From Mesorhabditis belari (Eukaryota; Nematoda; Chromadorea; Rhabditida; Rhabditidae), in assembly GCA_958450365.1 (NCBI GenBank), contig CAUEEP010000924.1:620001-684000 (forward strand): DNA of 64,000 bases, read 5' to 3'. Position 1 is the first letter of the stretch, and every line of letters starts with the position of its first letter. Under the pieces are notes generated by a model. The model was not told the DNA's origin. It made no database searches and was given only the letters and a program-made list of their open reading frames with translations. A program made the translations under genes and the position numbers. This document shows positions 54,365-64,000 of this stretch, piece by piece.

Positions 54365-54552
54365 TTTACAGAATTTTCACAAAACTTGCATTTTAAGCAA
54401 AACTACTAAGGGTATCATTTTGGAAATTTGGCTCTAAGCCTAATTTTTGATTCTCTACAACTTTTCCATTGAGACCAAAATGGGTCTTTTGAAGAAAGTG
54501 CCCAAACGGCGACATATTCCAATAGCTCGCAGTTTTCAATTCACCGACCCAA
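54365..54552. mobile_element. Mariner MITE remnant (right end)
   Basis: Matches the right part of the 24908-25426 family and ends TTTTCAATTCACCGACCCAA before TA. Confidence 0.75.
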
Positions 54553-55310
54553 TAAGTTTTTAATGGAAAAATAAGGAAGAAGTATTCATACAGGTAAACT
54601 GTTTTCACTGATTGTGAACTACTTGACAAAAAGATCTACGGAAAAAGATTTTTGCTCATAATGGGGCGGAGGATATTTACAGGATGTCCAAAAAGAAAAT
54701 GAGTTTTAACATGCATTTCCAGAAAGGTTCTGGTGGCTAGAGGTGGTCGTTGTGGTGCCAAATTGAATGTTTTGGGCACACAATCTTTTCATATTCTTTT
54801 CACTTTTTCCCAATTTCATGACTGAAACTTTTGAGCCACCATGTCCACCACCACCATTGGGGTTTCACCATAAAGTGAAGACTTTTCACTGATTGGATAA
54901 GTATTCTTTAAGGCAATGGACATGGGCCACGAGTCGAGTCGAGTCGAGAACCGTTATTCGACTCGTCTCGAAACCTTTTCTGATTCATCCAAACAATCAG
55001 AGGAGAAACAATCTCTCCTCTTTGAATCGGCTAGAAAAGGATTGCCTTTTCCCCCAGGCAAAGATCAAAAAAGAGGTTTTCAACAATGAAAAAGCAAGAA
55101 GGATGTCCATTTAGAGAAAAGATAATTTGATTGATTGGTTCATCTTTTTTCGCTTTTGAAATAGGTTTACTAAGTTTTCTACGTAAAATTTGATTACGAG
55201 CAATCAGCTCTATATACTTCTCCTATGACACATGGGCGATTGAAGGCATCACTTTTTTCGAGTGCACTAGTTCACAGGTTTTAGTTGGAAAAAAAAAGCA
55301 AAAAGCTTTT

Positions 55311-55383
55311 CGACCACGGAAGGATTCGAACCTTCAATCTTCTGCTCCGTAGGCAGACGCGTTATCCATTGCGCCACGCGGCC
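55311..55383 (-). tRNA. tRNA-Arg (ACG)
   Basis: 73 bases. The acceptor stem GGCCGCG/CGTGGTC pairs over seven positions with two G-U pairs. D arm GCGC...GCGC, anticodon stem TCTGC/GCAGA with loop CTACGGA (anticodon ACG), T arm GAAGG TTCGAAT CCTTC. Canonical A and B boxes. No intron. Two damaged relatives lie at 55.55 and 57.95 kb. Confidence 0.9.
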
Positions 55384-55543
55384 ACGTTTTGGGTGAAGGG
55401 AAAATGGATTGACATTTGGGGTGAGCAATGACACTTGCCATTTAGATTTAGACAATCTTAACACCTAAAGATAACCATTGACATTTTGGTCTATTCCTTA
55501 TCCTTGTGCTTATTAAGTATGCACACCCATCAATACAACTGCT

Positions 55544-55621
55544 TTGTGTGGCACAATGGATGACGCGTCTGCCTACGGAGCAGAGGATTGAAGGTTCGTG
55601 TTCTGCCGTCGTCGAATCCTT
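55544..55621 (+). pseudogene. tRNA-Arg pseudogene with split T loop
   Basis: Opposite strand to the intact gene, 160 bases away. It is close from the D arm through the anticodon (CTACGGA), then GGTTCG is separated from TCGAATCC by TGTTCTGCCGTCG. The acceptor stem no longer pairs. Confidence 0.75.
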
Positions 55622-56212
55622 TTGCTTTCCTTGCTAAAATAACCTGTTTAGGGAAAATGGCTGCCTCCTCATGTAGAAATGCGGCTGTTTGTTTGTGTGG
55701 AAATTGCTGTGTTAAACAGAGGAGTGGGTAGAAGTTGGATTTAAGTTTTAGCATTGAATCAGTTCAGCCACTCTTTAAAAATTTATCAAACCTTTTGATA
55801 CACTAGAGGGTTAACAAGAAACATCTGTAATCAATAACCTTGTCTAGTGGGATTTTCTGGAGAAGCGCCATATCGGTCTGCTAATGCGTGGATGTGCCCT
55901 CCTTCCAATGGGTGAAGTGAGCAGTCGAGCCTTTTCTGAAATCGAGTGTTAAAAGTAATTTTAGAAAACTATAACTAATCAAAATTCGATAGAGTGCTGA
56001 TTTTAGAACACTAATAGCACAGACGAATCAAATAATTGTTGCTATTTAGTGTATATGTTTCAACGATTATTATAACTCGTCAATAGGGTCGATATTTTTA
56101 TTTCTCTTGCTATGTATTGTATATTTGTATATAAAAGGTTTGCCAATAAAAAATAAAAAGTTTTATTGACTGTGTCAACAAAAGTGACAGTTTCAACGAA
56201 ACGCAAAAACAT

Positions 56213-56285
56213 TGCTCCCGGTGAGGCTCGAACTCACGACCTTCAGATTATGAGACTGACGCGCTGCCTACTGCGCTACGGAAGC
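56213..56285 (-). tRNA. tRNA-Met (CAT), elongator type
   Basis: 73 bases: acceptor GCTTCCG/CGGGAGC, D arm GCGC/GCGC, anticodon arm TCAGT CTCATAA TCTGA, T arm GTGAG TTCGAGC CTCAC, discriminator A. It matches the nematode elongator Met tRNA pattern. It sits in a repeat unit shared with 53.0, 53.8 and 58.8 kb. Confidence 0.9.
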
Positions 56286-56651
56286 ACGAGTGCACTGACA
56301 GGAAAGGGGTTACTAGTCAGCCACCAAAAGATAAACTTGTTGTTTCTGTTTTCACATTTTACAATGACTTTTATTGAAGTTTTAGATTGAGTAATTTAGA
56401 AATAGTTATGTTTCTGAAATTACAGGTTCTGCAGTCTTTCAGCTGCTTTTTTTTACTGAATTGTACTCATCAGGAGTGGAAGTAACAATGGGAAAGTCGT
56501 TATTGTAGTGTAGTATACATGCTTTCGAAAATGTTGATCTAAACGTTATCTCCAACGGTCTCTACATTCCTGAGTCAACTTATACGTTAATTCCATCAAA
56601 TTCAGCTATTGTGATATGAATGGAATGTTCAATGCGAAGTTACAGGGTTTA

Positions 56652-56705
56652 AAAATTATTGACCGCCCCTATAAGCCAAGGCTTATAGGGGCGGTCAATA
56701 ATTTT
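56652..56705. repeat. Perfect 26-base hairpin
   Basis: Arms AAAATTATTGACCGCCCCTA-TAAGCC at 56652-56677 and their exact complement at 56680-56705, with a two-base loop. It follows GTTACAGGG, and a related AACAATTATGCCCGCCCC lies at 53590. It may be the stump of a foldback element. Confidence 0.85.
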
Positions 56706-56999
56706 CGTTTCATTTTCTTGAAAGCTTGTCCAGAAATATAAATTTCATTGTAAAACAATGAAAATAATCCACAAAAACAAAAAAAAAAGTTAATGAAGCT
56801 CGGTTTGACCTTCTTTTGCTCGAATGCACTTATGAAGTAGTCACTTGGAAAAAAGTAGGCCCAAAAAAAGGAAATCTTCCTCAAAGCCGCCTCAATCTTT
56901 CGATTAAAACTGATATGAAAATTGCTTCAAACCTTTGTTTAAGTGATATTTTACTTAAAAAAAAAGATCATCCTTGGCTTGTTTTTCTGAAAAGCTTCA

Positions 57000-57940
57000 T
57001 ATTTTGAGACCAATCCATACGTCTTCCATTAGGATGGGGCGCACGCTCATACCGCTTGGATTGTGCAACCCTGAGTGGGCAACCTTTTCAACTTTCTAGC
57101 CTCTGCAGAAGTTTTATTTTGCTACCATAAAACAAAGAACAATTAAAAGAACACTCAAAGAATCTTTACAAAAACGTGGGTTTGCTATTCTCAGACTACA
57201 GTATACAGCGAAATTTGGGCAACAAATCTACACTATTTTTTCGTCACCACCCAGACCGCAGTACTATTAGTGAAGCAGTACTAATAAAGAGAATACGGTA
57301 TTAACCGTAATCCCAACAAAAACTGTACTACTATACTTTTAGTAAGTCTAATGCATTTTGTTACTTTCAATCAATAATGGTTATTATAGCTTAAAGCATT
57401 GAGCTATTTAGTTTACAATAGCCGGACCTAGTTTCTAGAGTAGGTTACAGTACTCATTAACTTTCAGCTTTCAGATAATTTTTATTATCTAATCAATGTT
57501 CCAGTTCTGAAAAGTTCAATAAATGAAAAAGATTCATTGGAATATTTGATAATTTTTTATGGCTAATAAGGCAGCTAATAACAGAAACTATTGATCGATG
57601 AAATGTCACATTTCGTTTGAAACTCAAAAATTTATCGAACAGGTGAAAAGAAAACGAAGAAACAAAGATATTTTGTAAAAAATGTTATAAAATTTTGCCC
57701 AATTTACTTTATAATCCTCGGGCAATTTGATTCGTTTCACTTTGTTTTTGCATTCACAGTTTACGTTCTCGCCACGTTGAAACACGTTTCTCACCTTCAT
57801 GATCACACATGGAACTTTTGAGCCTTTATGGTCACCAACGCCATATGGACCACCACCATTGGGGTTTCACCATAAAGTGAAGACTACTGACATCGTGGAT
57901 TAGATAAGTTCACAGGTTTTCGTTAGAAAACAAAAAAATG
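57000..57940. other. No gene recognised
   Basis: A stretch at 57150-57235 (ACAAAAACGTGGGTTTG...ACAGTATAC) recurs at 59645-59730. A possible orphan exon on the minus strand (57624-57806, NVFQRGENVNCECKNKVKR) has a GTAAAT donor but no partner. Confidence 0.3.
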
Positions 57941-57944
57941 CCTT

Positions 57945-58041
57945 GACCACGGAAGGCTACGAACCTCGAATCCATGGGCTCCGTAGGCGATCTGCGAGAG
58001 CATCCATCTGCGAGACGCGCTATCCATTGCGCCAAGTGGTC
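57945..58041 (-). pseudogene. tRNA-Arg pseudogene with insertion in the anticodon arm
   Basis: 97 bases instead of 73. About 24 extra bases interrupt the 5' side of the anticodon stem; they are bounded by a direct repeat (ATCTGCGAGA). The anticodon loop CTACGGA survives. The block around it (CACCACCATTGGGGTTTCAC upstream) duplicates that of the intact gene. Confidence 0.75.
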
Positions 58042-58230
58042 ACGTTTTGCGTGGAGGCAAAATGGATTGACATTTGGGGGTGTCACTTCACTCAATGACA
58101 GTTCACTCACTCAATGACGAGTGAAAATGGGTTGGCATTTGGGGGCAAGCAATGACACTTCCATTTAGATCAATGGATGAAGTGAGCAGTCGAGGCTTTT
58201 CGGATTTTGAGTGTTAAAAGTAAAAAACTA

Positions 58231-58752
58231 TTAGGTTGATGCAAAAGTCTTTTTCATTTTTTTCGTACTTCCGTTAAAAAGTAACAAATGCACCAATTGA
58301 ACAACGGTTTATTGCATTCGAAAGGCCAATTATTTTTCTGCAAAATGACATTAAAACGAGTTTAAAATGTCTTATGTCTAGATTTTTTTGAGAGCCTGAA
58401 GTCGGGTAGTCAAAAAAGGCGACGGCTCGATGATGCATTTTAGACGCTTTAGCTAAGGAAACCAATCTTGATGTTAATAAATAAAAGATAGAGCACAAAA
58501 AGTTAGATATTTTTTTCAGATTTTCAGAGAAATTGATTCAGCCAATTTCTTTATAGAGGTTTTTATAGATTTTTATGAAAAACCCGTTTTCACTCTCGAA
58601 TTTGCTTGAAAGTGAACCCAAATTGACTTAAAAAGATGGGAAATTGAACAATAAACACTTTTCATTTAGAGCAAACCATAGGTTAATTGATGACTTTGTT
58701 ATTTTTCAAAAGAAGTACGAAAAAAATGAAAAAGACTTTTGCATCAACCTAA
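58231..58752. mobile_element. Mariner-type MITE, 522 bases, TA-flanked
   Basis: TTAGGTTGATGCAAAAGTCT after TA and its complement before TA; terminal repeats of about 40 bases, extended by TTTTTCATTTTTTTCGTAC. The interior has no intact transposase. Confidence 0.85.
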
Positions 58753-58996
58753 TATAACTAATCAAAATTCGATAGAGTGCTGATTTTAGAACACTAATAG
58801 CACAGACGAATCAAATAATTGTTGCTATTTAGTGTATATGTTTCAACAATTATTATAACTCGTCAATAGGGTCGATATTTTTATTTCTCTTGCTATGTAT
58901 TGTATATTTGTATATAAAAGGTTTGCCAATAAAGAAATAAAAGGTTTTATTGACTGTGTCAACAAAAGTGACAGTTTCAACGAAACGCAAAAACAT

Positions 58997-59069
58997 TGCT
59001 CCCGGTGAGGCTCGAACTCACGACCTTCAGATTATGAGACTGACGCGCTGCCTACTGCGCTACGGAAGC
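58997..59069 (-). tRNA. tRNA-Met (CAT), second intact copy
   Basis: Identical over its 73 bases to the copy at 56213-56285, and its flanks match for several hundred bases. The duplication is therefore recent or homogenised. Confidence 0.9.
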
Positions 59070-59349
59070 ACGAGTGCACTGACAGGAAAGGGGTTACTAG
59101 TCAGCCACCAAAAGATAAACTTGTTGGTTCTGTTTTCACATTTTACAATGACTTTTATTGAAGTTTTACAATAACTAATTTAGAAATAGTGATGTTTATG
59201 AAATGTCAAGTACTGCAGTCTATCAGCTGAATTTAAAGTGAAAATAACAGGGAAAAAGCCATTGTATTGTAATGTAATCTACCTGCTTTCTAAAATCTTG
59301 GCTCCAAAATTTGTCGCGAACGGTCTCTACATTCCTGAGTCAATTTATA

Positions 59350-60300
59350 CGTTAATTCCATCAACTCCAACTGTGTGAAAACTTTATGTTCTTTAAAGGG
59401 ACTCTATTTGCTTATGAGTACTTTAAACCTAAAGTCTTTGAATTGATGTCTTTTGCTGTCAAGCTTGGCCTGATCAATGCAGCCTGAAGAATACATCCCA
59501 AATTAATGATCTTAAGGTCAATGATTCGACTTTATTGGCTAGAAAACCAAGAATATTAATTTTCAATTGCTAAAAGTCTGGTAGTAAGCTTTCAACTGAG
59601 TTTTTAATGGGGAAATGCTAACAGTTTTAGTCTAATGCCGGATCTATACAAAAACGTGGGTTTGATGTTTTCAGTCTACAGTATACAACTAATTTGGCAA
59701 CTAAGAAATTTGGGCAACAAGCCTACAGTACAGGATGGCTGAAAAGTTCTGTACACATTACAAAAATTGACGTTACAGTAAGAAATTGTGAAAATTACAC
59801 AAAATGCAACCCAAATTTAGAAAATTCGACTGTTTTTTACCCCATATATGCTTGTTTTTCAAGGGATCTACATTTTAGTTAAGTTTTACTACATTAAGTT
59901 CATTTTCCAGCTTTGTTTTAAATGTTCTCTATCTTTCCTTCAACCCGACAAATTCGAACACCTCATGCCCGGGAATCTATGGAAAAGTGGCTAGACTTGA
60001 TACTTTCCGACTTTGATCACAGCTAGAGCTAAAAGAATTGCTAAAATTGAAAAAGAATGAAATTGAAAGAAACTAGAAGAATTTTGATTACAAATAGAGT
60101 TTAGATAAAACAGCCCAAGTGTACAATAATTGCTCAACCGAGGGAATCGTTGATCTCGACTCGGTTGGAGAAGGATTCTATGGGGAATGGGTGGGGGAAA
60201 AAGCTGACGTATCCAGTACAAAAAAGGGTATTAAAGTATATGTATTAAATGTGACAAAAAGGTTAAAGATTTATTCATCTTTTTATAATATGTGAATTGA
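59350..60300. other. Gene-free stretch before the receptor gene
   Basis: Apart from the repeat shared with 57.15 kb, I see nothing I can name. AATAAA for the receptor (minus strand) lies at 60270-60275. Confidence 0.4.
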
Positions 60301-60301
60301 A

Positions 60302-63300
60302 TCAATTGGCAGCAGAAACCTGGACCAGAGAGCCAAATGGTGACACCTTGAAGTAGCCTGGAACCGGTTTTCATTTTATAATATCAATGATCTACTAATA
60401 AATCTAATGAATTACCAAGTTTATTTAGTCGAATTAGTACAATGAACCGCAAGAATATTCTCTGTACAGCTTCTCGATATGGTTTATAAAGAGAGAGCAT
60501 GGAAATCGTGTTGACCACTCCGTGTAACGATAGGATGAGGGTCATCAATGGGAAATATTCTAGAGAACGGTTATTATATATTGTTTTTCAAACAAGTATT
60601 GATTTTATATGATTTTATGCATACTCGTAATTTGAGAGTTAATTGCTAGCTTCGGCCAGGCGGCGAAAGCTGTTAGAGGAGTAAAGCTGAGCAGCACCGG
60701 TACAGTGACCTGAAAGAAACTAAGAATATTTAATGAATTTTATTCTCCTTGAAATTAATCATCATCTACATTGTCAATAGCTGTATTTCGGTGCCAAAAA
60801 GCTGTAACTGACAAGAAAGGTCAACTGGCTGAGCCGGCCAAACGCTATGCATTCGACGCGCAATTTTATGCTGATTCCCAATTTGTATCCCTTTTTTGCT
60901 AAATGACAATCTGCCAGGAGTTATAAGCGTCTAAAGTTTTGTTAGGACTCTGAAAATCTGGTCATTTGAGCCCTAGCGGCCTCGTTGCGTACTCGTTTCA
61001 GTGCAACCGTGGCCTAGTGGCACCGGGTTCGTCTTCAGAGCGACACCTCACAAGTTCGATCCCCATTCATACCTTTACAATCGGGATTAAAAACTTTAAA
61101 GCAGATTTCAATATGCTAAATGATGTGCCATAGAATGCGATTGTGCGCACGTTCGATCCTTCACAGTGGGGATCGAACTTGCGAGGCCTAAATGGTCCTA
61201 AATATTCGGGAACCAATCTAAACTGAGAAAAAGTGATGTCGTTAATCAACGGAAATCACTATATTTTCCAAAATACACTTAATGGCATTTAGTCAACTTT
61301 TGCCCCAAAAACCATTCTTCTTCGGGATCACTATCAGACCTCCCACAGTCTCAAGATTATCTACCTGTATAATCAAAGCGTGAATGAGCTTTTTCTCTTC
61401 CTTGACCAAGCGCATCTCCATGATGCTAGCCTGTTGGCGTAGCGAGTAGAAACAACCAAAAGAAAAGCCTAGAAAAAATAGAATTTTTTTTAAAAACTGT
61501 AAATAGTCTTTTCCACTCACCAAACATCATTCCGGCAGTGATTAGCATGAATGGTATGACAGTCAAGAGAGCCGTGGACACACTATTCGGTGGAATCGCA
61601 TAGAATGTGTCGAGGTTGATAAATTGGCCAAGTTCTGGGTAGTTCTAAATTCTACTTTAACAAAGACCAAATCTATAATAATTAAGCTAACTTCTCGATA
61701 GTATTCTCTCGTTTTGTTCCCATTTGTCTCATGAATCGCATAGAAAAATCCGCTGATTTGCAAATAGGAAGAAAGTGACATCACAATGAAGAAAACGTAA
61801 AGAAATCTGAAAGTGTGACAAAGTGAAACAAAAACAAAGCTCTAGCCTACCTAGTCGAACATTTTAATGCGTGCCCAACGGGGAGGATGAGCTGAAGTCG
61901 GGCAAAGAACAAACAAACAGAGGCACTTTGAGTATGGCCGATAGCTGATAAGCAAAGAACCTGAAATGAGCAGAACAACTATTTTGTGGGTTTTTAAAGA
62001 TTTTTACAAACACTCGAATAGTTTTTCTGTTCATTTCAGGTCTCGAAAAGTCTAAAAGTAAGACTTCTCTCGAAGTCTTTTCTTTTCTCTAAAAATAGCA
62101 CTTTTTGATTTGAAATCAATTTAAAAAATTAAAGATATTGAGTTATTGGAATATGAGAGATCAAAAAAACGTTGAGATTAAGTTTTAAATGAATATCTTC
62201 AAACAGTTCTTGAAACAAGCAGCTAAATAAGCTTTGAATAAGTGCAGATCGTACCTAAGTTCTCTGCTTAAGTTGAAAAATTATTGTTTCTACTGGTGAG
62301 AAGATCAAAAATATTTAGTTCTAATCAAGAATTTAAAAGAATCAAAGCTATTCTGCAAGTGAAAGCGAACTTTTTAAATGTACTCTTAGATATTCTTCAT
62401 TTCTAAGCCAGTACACTTTAAAAGATGATAAAAAATTCTACGAACTTATCGGCTAGCCTAAAACGTTGAACTGCTTTCTGTCTTTCTTTCTTTATTATCT
62501 TATTGATTCGATGATTTGATTGTTTTTTAGGTATGAAGTCTAAGAAAAAGCTGCATCCAGCCATTATTACTCTTGATTAGCAAGGAAAAACAAAGATATC
62601 TCGAATCTTGCAGGAAAAGAGACAGCATTTTTTTTCGTGCTTTGAAGCGTCTCAAAGAAACGGGGTTTAATGAAGATCGTAAGGGACAAGGTCCACCAAA
62701 AACTGCCAACAATTCAACAAATCGAAAATTTTTGATTGACTTAAGAGGAAGCCCAGCTCCTCAAAGAATCCTGTTCAAAAAATGGCCAAATCTATTGGTA
62801 TTGGAAAAAGTTCAGTTCCACAATGTCCATACAAACCGAATGTATTTCTGAAGAGATTCCTAGATGATGCATCCATCCCATCGGAATTCCCCCAAAAATT
62901 GGAAATAGAAGAAATGGGGCAGCGGCGTCGGCCATCAAATGGTCACAAAGGGTTGAGGCGAACTGAAACAATAAGGGGAAGATTTTCCTAGTATATCTGA
63001 ACATCTATAGTAGTATGAAAATGATCAAAGCTCATAGTAAATACAGCTATTACCTGCAAGTTGATCAATCCATGTGAATACTCTCTCATTTCCTTGGGTG
63101 AATATCTAATGATCACAAAAAAGCCAAAGAGATTGAGTGCTGTACCAAAAACTGAAAAATGAACAATAATGGAATGTCCACTTTTAATGTATTACATTTT
63201 GAAATCTTCTACATGCTTTCTTATTTGAAAAATTATCAAAGCTTGTAGGACAAAAACAATATACCAAAAAATCAACAAGTGGATCAAGAAAAATCCTGGC

Positions 63301-63382
63301 TACATCTCTGATTCTTACCAGAAATCGTCCAAATAATCGGATATGCCCAATCTCCAATATGAACATTTAACTCTTCAACCAT
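60302..63382 (-). CDS. Seven-transmembrane chemoreceptor (Srd/Str type)
   Basis: Nine exons: 63382-63319, 63151-63054, 61960-61851, 61806-61692, 61644-61521, 61468-61365, 60709-60625, 60559-60416, 60357-60302; about 299 residues with all phases consistent. TM1 is followed by YSPKEMREYSHGLINLQ, like the TP-x-x-M-x-x-Y-x-x-L-L-N motif of Srd/Str proteins. Next come TM2 and TM3 (RLQLILPVGHALKCSTRFLY), TM4 (FFIVMSLSSYLQISGFFYAI), TM5 (STALLTVIPFMLITAGMMFG), a basic third loop (MRLVKEEKKLIHALIIQ), TM6 and TM7 with LSLHGVVNTISML and YREAV, the family's HG...N and PYR signatures. An upstream in-frame ATG at 63482-63484 would add 34 residues without membrane character, so I prefer 63382. Intron 2 holds a Tc1-like relic. 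Chemosensory role by family. Confidence 0.8.
61004..61075 (+). pseudogene. tRNA-like relics, one on each strand
   Basis: TGGCCTAGTGGCACCGGG and AGTTCGATCCCC are A- and B-box-like on the plus strand. An inverted B-box-like segment (GGGGATCGAACTTGCGAGG) follows at 61166-61184. No cloverleaf forms. They lie in an intron of the receptor. Confidence 0.4.
62545..62990 (+). mobile_element. Tc1-like transposase N-terminal relic
   Basis: Frames on the plus strand give FRALKRLKETGFNEDRKGQG, PPKTANNSTNRKFL, then (shifted) MAKSIGIGKSSV: the paired helix-turn-helix region of Tc1-type transposases (ALKRFKETG...RPKT...MAK-x-x-x-I). At least one frameshift and no catalytic core. It sits in the receptor's second intron, antisense to the gene. 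Confidence 0.6.
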
Positions 63383-63602
63383 TGAGATCAATGGGATATC
63401 GAAAAACCGAAAATCTGCTATCTTACATTTGTTTGTTTCTCTTTTACGGTTGCAGGTGATTTTCAAATTGCATATTGCTTTCATTCTGGGAATTGGGAGT
63501 TTGTGATTGGTCGAATTTTTAATAAAGCAGAAGAAAACGGAATTTAATCATCAAGAAAACTGGCAAAAAACCAACTGGTTTGCTCTGCACAAAAGCATAA
63601 TA

Positions 63603-63716
63603 TTAGGGTGAACCAAAAGTTTTCTATTTTTTTTTCTCTGAAGTTTGAACAATTTTTTAAAGCTAATAAATAAAGCTAATAATAAGAAAAAATAGAAAAC
63701 TTTTGGTTCACCCTAA
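63603..63716. mobile_element. Tiny mariner-type MITE, 114 bases, TA-flanked
   Basis: TTAGGGTGAACCAAAAGTTT after TA and its complement before TA; arms of about 32 bases. Only an AT-rich loop between. Confidence 0.9.
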
Positions 63717-63818
63717 TAAATGAGAGATGAAGAGCACTTTGGAGAAGTTGATGGTCAACTTTAAAATGAAAGTCTGTGGGTAAACTATAAAATTTATGGC
63801 GAAATCAATGATCTAATC

Positions 63819-63962
63819 TTACCATGAAAGACAAAAAACAGTCAATAAGACAAAAATGAAGACAAAAGTTTCAAATTTCCATGCTGAATTACAAAAATCG
63901 CCTATACAACAATAGAGATCATCTATTGGTTCGTCGGAATCAATTTTGAAGGCACCAGATGA
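63819..63962 (-). CDS. Last exon of an ET/Ly6-like membrane protein (gene continues past 64000)
   Basis: After TTTTTCAG the frame reads SSGAFKIDSDEPIDD, then LYCCIGDFCN and a hydrophobic end (FETFVFIFVLLTVFCLSW) before TAA. C-C-x-x-D-x-C-N directly before a membrane segment is the end of a three-finger (Ly6/ET-module) domain, as in nematode ET proteins; the hydrophobic tail is a membrane or GPI-anchor signal. The rest of the domain lies beyond the window. Confidence 0.6.
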   Translation of the reverse strand, partial: SSGAFKIDSDEPIDDLYCCIGDFCNSAWKFETFVFIFVLLTVFCLSW

Positions 63963-64000
63963 CTGAAAAAGCTTCAATTTAAGCTAACTAATAGACTTTT

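Noticed and set aside
53116..59174. Near-identical 68-74-residue frames at 53.1, 56.2 and 58.9 kb
   Set aside because: They are readings through the antisense of tRNA-Met genes and their repeat flanks.

Overview
This window is eukaryotic and almost certainly from a free-living rhabditid-type nematode. The support is AT-rich DNA, small exons with GT-AG introns often only 40-60 bases long, families typical of nematodes (a C6-domain secreted protein, two serpentine chemoreceptors, Cys-loop channels, an F-box gene, an ET/Ly6-like C-terminus), several mariner and Tc1 lineages, and elongator tRNA-Met and tRNA-Arg genes of nematode type. Almost every gene here is split, so I rebuilt exons by hand from splice sites and reading phase. 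Where I list exons, the phases add up across all junctions unless I say otherwise.

Layout. 0.9-2.8 kb: C6-domain secreted protein with a mariner in its last intron. 2.85-4.8 kb: nested foldback elements. 5.3-6.4 kb: His/Tyr/Gln-rich secreted peptide, convergent with a Cys-loop channel on the minus strand (6.5-10.3 kb) that is complete except for one in-frame TAA. 10.6-25.4 kb: two large inverted duplications carrying four copies of a small secreted eight-cysteine protein (one intact, three broken) and two decayed C-type-lectin-like exons. Between the arms of the first lie two tandem genes for very His-rich secreted peptides. 26.3-30.4 kb: complete serpentine receptor (minus). 32.0-36.2 kb: complete Cys-loop channel (plus), paralogous to the first. 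36.8-37.8 kb: membrane protein ending in an eight-cysteine module. 39.5-41.7 kb: small protein kinase. 43.5-46.3 kb: secreted protein resembling the plant self-incompatibility S1 (SPH) family. 48.0-48.7 kb: secreted peptide with the same eight-cysteine module as the 37 kb gene. 50.2-52.7 kb: F-box protein. 53-59.4 kb: gene-poor, with two intact tRNA-Met genes, one tRNA-Arg gene and several damaged tRNA copies inside duplicated blocks. 60.3-63.4 kb: second serpentine receptor (Srd/Str type). 63.8-64 kb: last exon of an ET/Ly6-like membrane protein running off the window.

Two themes stand out. First, introns of nearly every gene carry a private minisatellite (unit about 10-36 bases, a different unit each time) or a mariner/Tc1-derived foldback element, while the coding exons stay clean. 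Second, the window is rich in secreted or membrane-exposed products: His-rich peptides, Cys-rich modules, lectin-like and SPH-like folds, chemoreceptors and ligand-gated channels. This looks like accessory, environment-facing gene content. No operon or CRISPR-like structure is present.
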